Shown piece by piece: positions 1 through 11,275 of a stretch of DNA of 64,000 nt. Source of the stretch: Liquidambar formosana (lineage: Eukaryota; Streptophyta; Magnoliopsida; Saxifragales; Altingiaceae); assembly GCA_039720395.1 (NCBI GenBank), contig CM077820.1:13663848-13727847 (forward strand), read 5' to 3'. A program made the position numbers and the translations under genes. Below the pieces are notes generated by a model. The model did not search any database. It saw only the letters and a list, made by a program, of their open reading frames with translations, and was not told where the DNA came from. Within the stretch, counting starts at the first letter, position 1. Each line of letters starts with the position of its first letter.

Positions 1-32
1 TGTTAGACCAAAAAAAAAAAAAAAAAAAAAAA
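1..32 (+). mobile_element. 3' tail of a LINE insertion in a CNL intron
   Basis: The window opens with TGTTAGACC followed by about 22 A residues. The same ending (CTTATTAGACCC then an A-rich tail) closes the longer LINE 3' fragment near 58.2 kb, and the sequence just after the tail is also shared. I read this as the right end of the same ancestral LINE insertion in a duplicated CNL intron. Only the tail is inside the window, so the family assignment is inferred from the 58-kb copy. Confidence 0.6.
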
Positions 33-37
33 GAAAG

Positions 38-201
38 TTTCTATTCACACACTGCTAGACCTTCAGTGAGTCAGTATGCACGACTCAAGACTACATCTAA
101 GCACATTGCCTTTTATGTTATGGATGTAGGCCTCATATATAGCCTAACAACGTTCTATAACCAGGTAGTGGGGGAGTAAGTAAATTGCAATGATGTCATC
201 C
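38..201 (+). repeat. Intron block duplicated at 58231-58387
   Basis: About 160 bases, including the segment ACACACTGCTAGA and the later GTAGTGGGGGAGTAAGTA, recur at 58231-58387 with scattered substitutions. In both places the block follows a LINE poly(A)-like tail. At 58387 homology stops where a Copia LTR begins; here it runs on uninterrupted. The block is part of the duplicated CNL intron and serves as the empty site for that Copia insertion. Confidence 0.75.
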
Positions 202-2648
202 CATTGAAGAGGTCTTTTAGCTCGATCTATTGCCAAAAGACCCGTGTGAGGGTGTGGTGATTGGTGATGTATCATAGGATTGAAAGATGATTATTGTCAT
301 GTACTTAGTCCCACATCGTCTAGCTACAAAAAGTTGGTAGGCTATGTATGGAGGCTTATCTTTTAACAAACAATGCATTTTATAGCCGTAAACCTGTGGG
401 CAAAGCAAACAATATCTTGTAATGCAAAAGGGTGAGGTGGTACAAATAGTATCAACACGGTGGTGGGGCTGCTCCCACACAAAGATACGTAAACCTTTAG
501 TGGAGGGACCAACAGTCATAAGTCTATAGGCAAAGAGGAAAATATCGTGTATTGTTGGAAGGGTGGGGTGTCACAAACAGTATCAGAGTACAAGGCGTGT
601 TGTAAAGTCGTGAACAAGTAGGCGAAGGGGACCGACAATATTTTGTACTGTTGTAGGTTGGAGCATTACATTGTGTGTTTTATAAATTTTCCTTTCAATA
701 AAATTCCAAAAAATTAGTAACTTCTTAGTTTGTTAAAATTGCAAAGACCAATAGTACAAACCTTAATAAAAGGATCTAAATTTGATGAAAAAATATTTTG
801 TGTTGATTTTGGATATTATTTTTTAAAATTCTGGTTATTTGTTACTCTTAAAGCCATCTTTAATCTGTATTCACTGACTATATCAATGGCGGAGGGAAGA
901 AGGGACGAGTAGGGGCCACTGCCCCCACTCACCTATGTTAGAGTTAAAATTTCACATGCTGATTTCATGGTATTTACACATTCTCCCCCATGTGTTTAAC
1001 CTTTAGTCCTTTACTAATTTATTATTTATTGTATAACTCCACCCAACCCACTAACTCATGCAAACCTCCTTTTATCATTTTAGCTTTTCATTGAAACAGT
1101 CAGACAAAACTTTACTAGTTGTAATCTGGCAATTGTAAAGGTCTTGATTTCTTGAATATCTTTCAGTGCTTTCAAAATATGGAGAAGTGTGGGGACAATT
1201 GTCAAGGTCTTGATTTCTTGAATAGAAATAATATCAATGAAAATTTATATTTTTGTTTATTTGTAGTTCAAAAATTTTCTTTGATAATGTTATTGTTAAC
1301 TATGAAAAAAAAAAATTTGTGTAAAATTGTAGTCAATAATTTGTTTTTTTTTTTAATTTATAAAATTAAAATAGAATCTAACAATAAACTAATTAAAAGT
1401 CACCCCATTAAGGCAAAATCCTGACGAGCAAATCCTTTTTGGTTGTTGAAAATAACTTATTATTTTTACAACGATTTAATGTATATAATATATTAGTTGT
1501 GGAAGTTTATTGCCTTGGAAATCTAATTTATTTGCTTAGAGCATGGGCTATTAGCTATCTTAAAGTATGCCAATATTTTATGAAACTTATTGGCATAATT
1601 GTTTCCATACTTTATCAAAATTTTGTTCGATTGTTAAATTGCTAATTATATGCTCCTTGATATTTGAATAGAAATTATATATTGTATGAGAATGTATGAT
1701 GAATATGATTATATGTTAGCCTATTGCCTAAAATATGAAACTAGAATAGAATAATATGTGGGGTTCATTATTGAACAATGCTTCTTATAGCATATTGTAA
1801 ATTATTTTTATGTGGGTTAAAATTTTAGAGTATATATTTACAAATTGCCTATATTGTTATTTTTTGAGGTTTTATAATCTACACAGATGACATGAATTAA
1901 AGTTACATCCTTATTATAATGAAATGCACAATATGGTGTGTGAAATCTGGTTAAAATCAATCCTATATTAAAGATTAAAAAGTGGCATTACAAAATTTAT
2001 CTCTTATTGTGTGAATGTCTAGGACTTGCATGTAGGCTAGATCCAAAATCATTAAGAGGGATAAAACTGAAGCCTAAAAAATTGCCATTACAGTAGACAC
2101 TAAATCTTTGGGATTGGAGATCCCAAGAAAGAGGTTCAATGAGTCAAAACAAATTGTAAGGCGACTAGGAGGAGCACTAAAATATATTGAGGGGTATTTC
2201 CTAGTCCCATTCCTTTGGTGATTGCACTCATCACTGTCAGAGTTTGGAAGAGCTTAATTTTGAATAAGTTAAAGAAAGGAATTTGGTAGGGTTATTTTTT
2301 TATTTTTTATTTTTTATTTTTGTCAAATCGTTGAAAGTCTCACTTAAATTAATAAGTGTATATATTAGTGGGGTTGCTAATGTAGTTATAAGCTATTCTC
2401 TAAAAACATTCATGAAACAAGATATGCGTGCCTGATTTGTTAAATTACAAACCACATTAGAACCTAGCTAGTGAATTGCTCATATCATTTATATGGCAGG
2501 TCGAGGTTCGAGTTCAAGTACCTAGTTTAACACTTAAGGTTCTTTGAGACGGAAACTTAATTACTAACACTAAGTATAAATTCAACCCATAAGAGATACG
2601 TGCAACGCTAACTACAAATTTAGTTTTAAATTTTACATCTCGTGGGGG
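202..2648. other. Intronic, non-coding; degenerate repeats
   Basis: Between 360 and 660 three loose copies of one motif can be seen: a variant of GGCAAAG, then CAATAT or AATATC, then TTGTA or TATTG, then GGGTGGGGTG or similar. Near 300 the string AGTCCCACATCG occurs, a phrase common in dispersed plant repeats. The rest is AT-rich, with short chance reading frames (for example 730-912, 1152-1424 and 1439-1645) that have no recognisable domain. Nothing here can be supported as a gene. Confidence 0.4.
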
Positions 2649-3125
2649 ATTGTTAAATATGATTTACCAATATTTTGATTCTATGAATTTATTTCATTCA
2701 TTTGTTCTTTTAATTCCAATATTTATGTTTATTTATGTTTTGATTGTTATGATAGTTATTTAATTCCCATATTACTAACTGTATACAATCCTACGTTGTT
2801 CTACACACCCACTGGGTGAATACATACATAGAAAAAAGAAGAATAGATTGAAATTTTCTAACCTTCTTTCTCTACAATTATTTTATCTGTCATTTTTTAG
2901 TAGTTCTTTTATATGTATTTTGTATTTTATATATATTTTGTAAGAGATAATCTAAGTAAGTTAGAGCATATGGGCAATTCAAGGTTTGTGGGGAGCCTTA
3001 CCTAAATACAATGTTCCCTTGAGGATCGTTGTACCTTAGGAGTAGAGCACTAAGCGATCAAGTGCAGAAAACATATTATTCTTCTCTAAGAAGAGCCACT
3101 AAGAATGCCTCGTTCTTAAAGCTTT
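2649..3125 (+). mobile_element. Probable Copia LTR fragment
   Basis: A polypurine stretch GTGGGGGAT (2643-2651) is followed by TGTTAAATATGA, a layout typical of the internal-region/3' LTR boundary of plant Copia elements. At about 2940-3125 comes a U5-like segment ('gagcatatgggcaattcaa', 'cgttgtaccttaggagtag') that resembles 57181-57370 in the other CNL intron. No paired LTR or target duplication is seen. The right limit is approximate because conserved intron sequence starts near 3130. Confidence 0.4.
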
Positions 3126-3227
3126 TTCTAAGATGAAATTTTCTTACTAAATTATTAAATTTGATTATTGTTATTTCTTTATTAATCATTTTTAACTAAT
3201 GTAAATTCTATCTTTTATTTCTAACAG

Positions 3228-4774
3228 ATATTAGAAGAATTCTCTCTTTCAGCTATCATGATCTACCTTACTTCCTAAAGTCTTGTTTCTTGTACTTTGG
3301 CATATATCCAGAGGACTATTCTATCAATTGTATTAGGCTAGTTCGATTGTGGATAGCTGAAGGTTTTGTAAAAGAAAAGAAAGGAAAAACATTGGAAGAG
3401 GTTGCACAAGACTATTTAACTGAGCTCATCCATAGAAGCTTGGTTCAAGTGTCACGGGTAGATTTTGATGGAAAAGCTAGAAGTTGCAGGGTTCATGATC
3501 TGATGCGTGAAATTATCTTTTCAAAATCAGAGGATTTGAGTTTTTGTCGAGTCGTTGTGGAAGAGGACTCAAGTTTTGATGGAAAAACTCGACGGATATC
3601 AATTCACAACAATGTAGATAATGTTGCAGAGAGCATTTGTAATGCTCCAGTTCGTTCAATTTTTCTTTTTATGGTTGATAAATTGCCGAAGTCTTTAATA
3701 GCTACATTCATTGCAAATTTCAAGCTTTTGAAAGTATTAGATTTTGAAGATGCTCCTCTAGATTATCTTCCTGAAGAAGTGGGAAATCTATTTCACTTAA
3801 GATATTTAAGTGTGAGAAATACGAAAGTAAAAATGCTTCCAAAGTCCATAGGTAAACTATACAACCTCCAAACTTTGGATCTGAAACGATCCTTTGTGCA
3901 TGAACTACCTATTGAGATCAATCAACTCCGCAATCTGCGATATCTTTCGGCCTACTCTGTTGATGACAAATCTCGTTTTCATTTCAATTACTACCAAGGA
4001 GTGAAGATGCAGGAAGAGATTGGTGGTTTAGAGGCCTTGCAGAAGCTGTTTTACGCGGAGGCAAATCATGGGATTGGTGTAATCACAGAATTGAGTAAGT
4101 TAAAGCAGTTGAGGAAGTTGGGCATTTTTAAACTGACAACAGAGCACGGGAGGGCTATATGCTCATCCATTGAGAAAATGAAGCATCTTCAATCTTTAGA
4201 GGTACATTCAATAAGTGCAGATGAGATTCTTGATATGCAACATATTACATCTCCACCTCCATCTCTTCAACGTCTCAGCTTGCGGGGCCTATTAGCTAAG
4301 TTGCCAGACTGGATTGCCAAACTACAAAATGTAGTGAGACTGGTTTTCTATTGGACACGCTTAACAATCGACCCACTAGAAGTCCTTCAAGCTCTGCCGA
4401 ATCTATTGCGGCTTGACCTCTATGACGCATACGAAGGTGAAGAATTGCATTTCCAGGAAGGTGGGTTTCAGAAACTCAAGGTGCTAAATCTGTTTAAGTT
4501 GAACGGATTGAAGAGCGTGATCATAGACAAAGGTGCACTTCCCCTTCTTGGAGATTTCACCATTGGGCCTTGCCCGCAACTTGAGACGGTGCCCTCTGGA
4601 ATCCATCACTTGCGGAACCTTACAACTCTTTACTTTCTTGATATGCCAAAAGAATTTACTCTTCAGATGAAACCAAACGGTGGCCAGCTTTATTGGATTG
4701 TTGAGCATATACCAGCTGTCTTCATCGAATATGAGCGTGAAAGAGGAGGATATGACACCTACCCCCTTCGGTGA
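3228..4774 (+). CDS. CNL disease-resistance protein, second exon (ARC2 end plus LRR)
   Basis: This exon encodes the C-terminal half of an RPM1-like CC-NB-ARC-LRR immune receptor, a cytoplasmic sensor of pathogen effectors. It opens with a split codon (AT after the CTAACAG acceptor) and reads ILSFSYHDLPYFLKSCF, then LYFGIYPED (RNBS-D), LWIAEGFV, and the VHD form of the MHD motif at 3491-3499. About a dozen degenerate leucine-rich repeats follow (for example LPEEVGNLFHLRYLSVRNT). It ends at a TGA at 4772-4774, with no internal stop in about 515 codons. The P-loop, kinase-2 and GLPL motifs must lie in a first exon left of the window; that exon type is seen at 55639-56874, with a compatible phase-1 donor. 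The frame is intact, in contrast to the other copies here. Whether the complete gene works cannot be judged. Confidence 0.85.
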
Positions 4775-5900
4775 CTCAAAAGGCATTTGGCAAGGTGAGT
4801 TTTAGAGTGCCCCTCTTGTTTTATCGAATTGACTAGTGCACCCCTCCAAACTCATATGTCTGTTAGCGTTTGAACATTTCCTTTCAATGCAAACACGTAT
4901 AGAAACTGGGGGTTTTTAATAAGTGGGTTGAGGCCTTAGAAACTTGGGTCTAAGGTGACTGCCTCAATTATACTCTTTTGAAATTTCTTTTTTTTTTCTT
5001 TAATCTTTCTAATCTTCTTTTATGTTTTCTCTCTCTGTTTCTGGTAAAGGAATATTTCTAATATTAGTCCTATTAAAAAATATTTAAAATTTTTCTAGTT
5101 ATTTAATTAACAAATATTTCAATTTTGATGTATAGAAATAGAAAATAGGTGGACAGTAGCCATCAAAGTAATTAATGTTTGGTTAATAAAAGTCTCGATT
5201 CCTACAACCGTAGTTGAAGTGTTGGTCCTATTTTCATGTGAGATTATATATTAACTTCCACTACTGAAGTTTGTTCATTCTAATGGATAAAAGGTGTCAG
5301 AAATCAAATTTGCACTCTATGCCAATCAGTCTGAAATTTTCATTTTTCCCAATTTTTTTTTTTCATCTTCCTTATTATTACACTCAATTATTCTGTAATT
5401 TGGTGACCCTATTGCACTATCTTCCATATATAACAATAAATTTTTTATTGTCGGGTTTTATCCTCTAGAAAAGATAGCACGAGGAAATCGATTTGCTGGA
5501 GCATTCAATCAATTGGGATGTATGTGGATAGATTTTCCTACATCAACTTGGTGGTGGCGGCGGCGGTGGTGGTGATTGTTGTTCTAGGTTTATGCTTATT
5601 GTTTATTTTCCTTGTTTTGATTTTTATTAAACTTCTGTTCAGTCTCTAAACATGATTTGGTTTGTAATATGCATCATTGGTACCATTTGCTATATCAATA
5701 CATATGGATCTTCTTTAATGTACTTTCTGATTTTCTCCTCCATGATTTTTAATTTTCTTCAACTGTGGTTTTAGTTGGGAAGTAGGGTTGTTCCTAGTTC
5801 CCACTCTGTGATATAATTCATGTAACTACTTGATATTAAAATTTTGTTTTGTTGTGTTGTTTTAATTGGAGAGTATGAAGCTTGCAATGCTTTGTCATTT
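4775..5900 (+). other. CNL 3' flank, conserved in the other copies
   Basis: The sequence after the stop is shared with 17418-17614 plus 27132-28080 and in part with 33300-33800, so it duplicated together with the gene. It includes TCAAAAGGCATTTGGCAAGG (4775-4794), a T-rich tract, and a GGC/GGT simple repeat at about 5550-5575. At 4930-4945 the string GAGGCCTTAGAAACTTGGG is the paralogous empty site of the CACTA insertion of the second copy. A polyadenylation site may lie here, but I cannot assign it. Confidence 0.6.
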
Positions 5901-5946
5901 TTGGTCTATATATGTTAATTTCATTAATATTTTTACGTAATGTTTC

Positions 5947-6385
5947 ATGAAAAATAGCCAAAAAGTTCACTTAAATGACAGATTTCAAAAACACTTTCTT
6001 CTACAAAGTTGTTCAAATAATTTTTTCCTAGTGGATAACGTTACCAGTTTTCATAAAAACCTTTTATATTTTTCATAAAACCTTGAGAAGTTTAGCTAGC
6101 CCTTGCGGCCTATTCTACAAGGGACTTGTATGAGGTTGAGGTTTACAGCTGCTATAGCCTATTACTGCATGAGCCAAAGACCTTTACATAGGGGGCTGCT
6201 ATTGGCACCCAAGACTTGCTTTTTATCCCTCCTTAGTTTAAACTTCTCAAGGTTTAATGAAAATCATAAATTGTTTTTATGAAAACTGGTCGTGTTGTTT
6301 ATTAGAAATATAATTTTGAATGACTTTGAAGAAATTTTTTTTTTCCAAAATCTATTGTTTAAGTGGACTTTTTAGTCATTTATAA
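5947..6385. mobile_element. Foldback element with about 145-bp inverted arms
   Basis: The left arm (about 5947-6092: AAAAAGTTCACTTAAATGAC ... CCTTGAGAAGTTTA) is matched by the reverse complement of about 6235-6385 (TAAACTTCTCAAGG ... GTGGACTTTTTAGTCATT). A core of about 140 bases contains CCTTGCGGCC and GCTATTGGCACCCAAG. No coding potential is seen. Long arms with a short unrelated core suggest a MULE-type or foldback MITE. A clean target duplication was not identified. Confidence 0.65.
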
Positions 6386-6404
6386 TATTTGGAAAAATTT
6401 TGTA

Positions 6405-6668
6405 CTTTAAATGACCAAAAAGTCCATTTAAACAACAGATTTTGAAAAATTTATATTCTACAAGGTTGTTAAATTTCCAAAAGGTCTTTAAAAAATAGAT
6501 TTTGGAAAAAAAAAAATTTCTACAAAGTTGTTCAAAATGATATTTTCTAATAAAAATTGTAGTCAATTTTCATGATAATCTTTTTATGTTTTTTCATAGA
6601 ACCTTAAAAAATTTAAAATAACGAGATAAAAAGCCAATTTTCGATGCCAATAGAAGCCCCTCTATATG
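6405..6668. mobile_element. Second, partial copy of the foldback arm and core
   Basis: This repeats the left arm of the adjacent foldback (AAATGACCAAAAAGTCCATT, CTACAAAGTTGTTCAAAATG, AGTCAATTTTCATGATAA). It continues into a core fragment (AAAAAGCCAATTTTCGATGC ... AAGCCCCTCT) comparable in inverse sense to the neighbour's core. An internal duplication of the arm is visible at about 6480-6540. The right arm is missing, so this is a truncated or rearranged copy. Confidence 0.5.
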
Positions 6669-7908
6669 AAGGCCTTTGAGGCCCATTTTGAGAGAGCTGA
6701 GCCTTGAAGACTACTCAGCGTCACTAGACTCACGTACTACCAGTCCAAGTCTCTCTCTCTCCACTAAGCACTAGCCTTTCTCTTGCCTCAAACTAGCACC
6801 CTCTTGTCATCTCATCGCTTGAACACCACACCTCTGTAGCTGCTCTCAAAGATCATATTATCAACGCCAACATTCTTCAATCCGTTTTTTATTACTATGA
6901 TCTTGGCTTTCTACTTAACATCCTGTTTACACACACACAAGCATGTTGAAACGAAAGAATTTGGACTTATTAGAATCTTCCTCTTGACTTGAGCAAAATA
7001 TACGTACAGGTTTGAAACCGCGTTTAAATTTTCAAAGAAGGGAAAACTATGAGGAACTGACTTTTACCGGGTCCAACAGAGTTGGTCCAAAAATAACATG
7101 ATGTAGCCCCCAATAGTTTTGGGTCATATGGGTCAGAAATTCATTACAACATCATACAACTATTACTAAGAATAAACTTATAACTGACTACAACATCATA
7201 CAACTATTTCTAAGAATAAACTTATAACCCTCGTGTAATGGGGAAAAAAATGTCATTAGACCACAAGATCATTGATAGTGTAGATAAAACTATAGTGTTT
7301 TTAAGATCGAAGTTAAAGCTTCATTGCCAAATAAAGGGTTTAAAAAAGAGGGGGGGGGGGGTGTGGGAAGTGATGATATACTAAAGTACTGATTAAATTG
7401 TTGTAGTTGATCAACAGGACAGATAAAGAAAAAAAAATATTACTCAAGGGACCAACCTTTTTGCTCAAATTCTTGCCCAACTAATGTAGCAACTGCCACG
7501 TCAATCTATTATGGATAATTATTCTCTTTGTAAAATTCTTCATTGATTGACCAAATTACCAGATCAATTGGACAAGTAAATTTGAGCAAACAAGTTAGAC
7601 TACATATATAGCACTACTCCAAGAAAAACTCTTGACCTTGATGACTTGACATGGAGATGACTTAATGAAAGGGTGGGAGTCACATTATTCATTAATTCCA
7701 ATTTTGTCCGATATCCAAAAAAATGTCGGGGGGGATCACAGAAATGTAGAGTTCATTGTAGAGATATAGAGACAATCTACTGTTGTAATATACATCTCGC
7801 AAAAAAATTGAGGGCGTATTTGAAATTTGACATTGAACCTGCCCATACGAAGTAGGACCAAAGCCAGAAGAAGTGACTCCTCAAGAGAAAGTTTTGTTTT
7901 TAGAATAG
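6669..7908. other. Intergenic, no gene seen
   Basis: Only short chance frames occur. A direct duplication of about 45 bases, containing ACAACATCATACAACTAT, lies at about 7143-7230. A run of about ten G residues sits near 7350. A weak TC-rich stretch at about 6750-6790 has no associated frame. The region ends at AATAG (7904-7908), the left target duplication of the Athila element. Confidence 0.4.
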
Positions 7909-9126
7909 TGATAATAGCTTAAAATTGCATTAATGTTATACTTTTAGTAGGCATTATCACATTTATTTGGCACTTAATTCTGCATTTTACACATTATACA
8001 TGAATTCTCTTGATACATGCTCTTATGCTTAAAGTGGTGTATTAATGTGTGTTTTATTTTTGTAGGAAGCCAATTCCCTATGGTCAAGCATTCTTTATTT
8101 ATTTGGAACTATATGGAAGCTTTGCAAGGTTGAAGTGCATTAATTTTAGAAGATTTTAGCAAAGAAATTGGCAACCCCAAAGTTGGAAAGAAGATTAAAA
8201 AGGAAGTTTGGAGCAGTTACCGTATTTTGGCCATAACTTTTGACTCCGAAGTCCAATTGATGCGAAATTGGTATCCCTGGAAAGCTGATTTGAAGCCCTA
8301 CAATATTATATTTCACGAATATTTCATGATTTCAACGTTTAGTAGGTCAAAAACGGGTTACAAGTTAGCCCTGCTGGAAAAAACCGGGATTCCCAATTTG
8401 TTTCCTAATTTTTCTCCTCTTTCTCTTGGAAACCCTAAGAGCACATGGAAAGGAAAAGGTGGCTGCACCTCTATATATTACTTCTCCTCTTCTCTTCTAC
8501 AACCACCTCTCTCTTGTTCTTCTTCTTCTACCTCTCTTTAGTTTTCTAGTATCATGAGTAGCTAAACGTTTTGCTAAGGCTAGGAGTGAAGCCACAACAA
8601 TTATTTGGTATTTGTTTAATGACTCTTTCATGGATTTAATGTAAGGTTTTATAGTTTTGATTGATTTTGATTATTTTGCAAAGTATTTATTCTGTATAAT
8701 TCTTTTATTTATCGTTAACTCCGGGTACGGTGAATGCTTAAAATTCCCTGCGAATTAAATTACTAGTTTTCTCATGCATTAAATCAATCAATCTTATGAA
8801 TCCATATTTTTAGAATTGTTTTGAATAAAATTAATTGTTACATCATTCGACTGGGGTCATCCTTCGTATGAATCTCAGTTGAGTTATAAAATTGAGTTGT
8901 TAGCAAATAACTAATACTTGTTGTGAGTGGACCTCTGAACCTTAGTGCTTTTAAATTATTGTTTTTAATCAAACTAATTCTCTGCAACCAAGCAACCAAA
9001 TTTCTAAAATCTTTTTTCAATCTTTTCTGCTGATTATTCCCCTTCCCTGTGGTTCGACCTCGGACTCACCGAGAATTTATTACTTCGCGACATCCTGCAC
9101 TTGGGAGCATTATTAAAGTCGCAGCA
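7909..9126 (+). repeat. 5' LTR of the Athila element
   Basis: Starts TGATAATAGCTTAAAATTGC and ends TTAAAGTCGCAGCA. The matching LTR is 14013-15230, of identical length. A TATA-like CTCTATATATTA near 8470, followed by a CT-rich stretch, is a plausible promoter and transcription start. The open frame at 8227-8541 lies inside the LTR and is not a gene. Confidence 0.95.
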
Positions 9127-9132
9127 AGTTTT

Positions 9133-9150
9133 TGGCGCCGTTGCCGGGGA
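9133..9150 (+). other. Primer-binding site of the Athila element
   Basis: TGGCGCCGTTGCCGGGGA lies six bases after the 5' LTR. This is the characteristic PBS of Athila/Tat-clade Gypsy elements, which prime minus-strand synthesis from a host tRNA (Asp type in the literature as I recall it). Confidence 0.85.
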
Positions 9151-9284
9151 GTGGCGTGGATAAATAGCAGCTCATTGTTTTTGGTGGAGGTTTGTTGTAT
9201 TTTGCGAATCTCTTCGCAAATCCGGTAAACTCTTTCCACAACTTTTGACTTTTATTTTTATTTTTATTTTATTTATTTATTTTT

Positions 9285-10051
9285 ATGCAAATTTGGCATT
9301 GTGATCATACTCATCGTTTGGTTAGAGTTGAGTCAGAAAATTTGTGTGGCAATTTAATTGATTCTCTTGGACACAATCACACACTTGACACCATGTCTGA
9401 TAATGAGGAACAAATTGAGAATATTGATAGGGATGATAAAAGGACTCTTAGAGATTATTTGCAGCCTACTAGGAGTAGTGCACCATCTTGTATCATTTTT
9501 CCTCTGAATGTTAATAATTTCAAATTTAAGGTTGGCATGATTCCATTGCTACCTAAATTCCATGGTTTAGAATATGAAAACCCATATTTGCACCTTAAGG
9601 AATTTGATGAGGTTTGTGTAACCTTCCATGACCAAACTTGTAGTGAAGAGACTATTAAATTGAAATTATTTTCCTTTTCTCTCAAGGATAAGGCGAAAAG
9701 TTGGCTTAATGCTTTAAGACCTAGATCCATTGGCACATGGCAAGAGATGCAAACTGAATTTTTGAAAAAGCACTTCCCACTTCATAGGACTAATGCTCTC
9801 AAAAGGCAAATAATGAATTTTTCACAAAAAGATAATGAGACTTTTTACCAATGTTGGGAACGTTTTAAGGATTTATTAAATTCTTGTCCACATCATGGCT
9901 ATGAAACTTGGCGTATCATTAGTTTTTTCTATCAAAGTTTAACTCCTAAAATGCGCCAATTTGTAGAGATGATGTGCAATGGTAAATTCATGAATAAGGA
10001 CCCTGATGAGGCTTTTGACTATTTTGATCTGTTAGCTGAGAATGCCCAATT
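9285..10051 (+). CDS. Athila Gag, N-terminal part (frameshifted)
   Basis: The first ATG after the PBS opens a frame with the plant retrotransposon Gag core: PLLPKFHGLEYENPY, the helix FSLKDKAKSWLNAL, then WQEMQTEFLKKHFP and YQCWERFKDLLNSCPHHGYE. Gag forms the virus-like particle that packages element RNA. The frame stops at 10073, but the natural continuation (WDTTDTLDRSKPSTNPSGG) lies in another frame from about 10052. This indicates a one-base loss near 10045-10052. The downstream frame carries the zinc knuckle. Confidence 0.85.
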
Positions 10052-11275
10052 TGGGATACAACTGATACTTTAGATAGGTCCAAGCCTTCTACCAACCCAT
10101 CTGGAGGCAGTAAGTACCATCTTAGGGAGGATGATGACTTAAGTGCTAGGGTAGCTATTTTGACTAGGAAATTAGAAGCCATGGAATTAAGGAAAGTTAA
10201 TGAAGTTATGTCTGTGCCTAAATTGAATGATGTTTGTAGTATTTGTGAGACCGTGGGACACTCTACAAATGATTGCCCAACTATTCCTGCTTTTAAAGAG
10301 GTGTTGCACGATCAAGCAAATGCTATAAATATAAATACAAAGCCTTTTTCTTCACCCTATTCTGAAACTTATAATCCAGGGTGGAGGAATCATCCAAATT
10401 TCAGTTGGAGGAATGATAATGTTACACTACCACCTCAAGGCCATTCTAATTTTGTTCCTTATAATCCTCCCCCTTGGAAGGGTTTAGAGGAAACATTGCA
10501 ACAGTTTATGCAGGGTCAAGCCACCATAAATAATCAGACTTCTCAAGCCATAGGTGACATTAGAAACACTCTTACTAAGTTGACCACTTCATTAAGCATT
10601 CAAGAAAAAGGTAAATTTCCATCTCAACCACAACCTAATCCTCAAGGTCAATTTAGTATTAGTGATTCTAATTTATTTGACACACAACTTGAGTATGTTA
10701 AGTCTATTACTACTCTTCGCAGTGGAAAAGTTATTGATAAAACTATTTCACCACCTAAAGACAAAGAAAAAGAAGAATTTTCAAAATCAAAGAGTAATAA
10801 TGAATTTAATAAGCCCGAGTCAAGTGAAATTGAGAGATGCCCCATTCCCATTCCTTTTCCTCAAAGATTCCAACCACCTCAAAAAGTGAATCAGAATGCA
10901 GACATTCTTGAAATCTTTAAACAAGTGAAAGTCAACATTCCTTTGTTGGATGCAATAAAACAAATTCCTTCTTATGCTAAATTTTTGAAAGATTTATGTA
11001 CGGTTAAGCGTAAGCTTAACGTACAAAAGAAGGCATTTTTAACTGAGCAGGTGAGTGCTATTATTCAAAATAATATTCCTCCTAAGTATAAAGATCCAGG
11101 TAGTCCCACAATTTCATGTGTTATTGGTAATTTTAAAGTAGAGCAAGTTTTGCTTGATTTTGGGGCTAGCGTGAATCTTTTACCTTATTCGGTATATGAA
11201 CAGTTAGGTCTAGGTGAGCTAAAACCAACCAAAATAACTCTTCAGCTTGCAGGACCGTTCTGTGAAAATACCTAA
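10052..11275 (+). CDS. Athila Gag C-terminus and aspartic protease (frameshifted)
   Basis: Continues Gag in the second frame. There is a CX2C-type knuckle (CSICETVGHSTNDC), a low-complexity P/N/Q-rich linker, a K/E-rich segment, then the protease-like domain with VLLDFGASVNLLPYSVYEQL. The catalytic core is DFGA where Athila proteins usually have DLGA; D-x-G-A is retained. The frame ends prematurely at 11275 because of an extra G at about 11252. The protein continues in the next frame (DRSVKIPKGVVEDVLV). Confidence 0.8.
   Translation, partial: WDTTDTLDRSKPSTNPSGGSKYHLREDDDLSARVAILTRKLEAMELRKVNEVMSVPKLNDVCSICETVGHSTNDCPTIPAFKEVLHDQANAININTKPFSSPYSETYNPGWRNHPNFSWRNDNVTLPPQGHSNFVPYNPPPWKGLEETLQQFMQGQATINNQTSQAIGDIRNTLTKLTTSLSIQEKGKFPSQPQPNPQGQFSISDSNLFDTQLEYVKSITTLRSGKVIDKTISPPKDKEKEEFSKSKSNNEFNKPESSEIERCPIPIPFPQRFQPPQKVNQNADILEIFKQVKVNIPLLDAIKQIPSYAKFLKDLCTVKRKLNVQKKAFLTEQVSAIIQNNIPPKYKDPGSPTISCVIGNFKVEQVLLDFGASVNLLPYSVYEQLGLGELKPTKITLQLAGPFCENT

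Larger units (their letters stand above)
1..3227 (+). other. Intron of a CNL resistance gene (partial)
   Basis: This stretch has no convincing coding sequence. It ends in a good acceptor (a T-rich tract then CTAACAG at 3221-3227) directly before a reading frame that continues the NB-ARC domain. The matching donor type is seen in the paralogous exon at 56874/56875, which has the same phase (1). The intron holds a LINE tail, a block shared with 58.2-58.4 kb, degenerate internal repeats at about 360-660, and an LTR-like fragment at about 2649-3125. The last 100 bases resemble 31130-31260 in the third CNL copy, so the 3' end of the intron is ancestral. Confidence 0.65.

Noticed and set aside
2480..2530. 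B-box-like GAGGTTCGAGTTCAAG suggesting another SINE.
   Set aside because: No A box at proper spacing and no A-rich tail; left unannotated.
3125..3228. The LTR-like fragment at 2649-3125 might run up to the exon and supply the splice acceptor (TTTCTAACAG).
   Set aside because: The last 100 bases before the exon align with the same region upstream of copy 3 (31130-31260), so they are ancestral intron, not LTR.
4484..4786. Antisense 100-codon frame at the end of the CNL exon.
   Set aside because: Shadow of the LRR coding strand, not conserved as a frame in the other copies.
8227..8541. A 104-codon open frame (and its twin at 14394-14645) looks like a small gene.
   Set aside because: It lies wholly inside the LTRs of the Athila element and has no domain; the twin is simply the other LTR.
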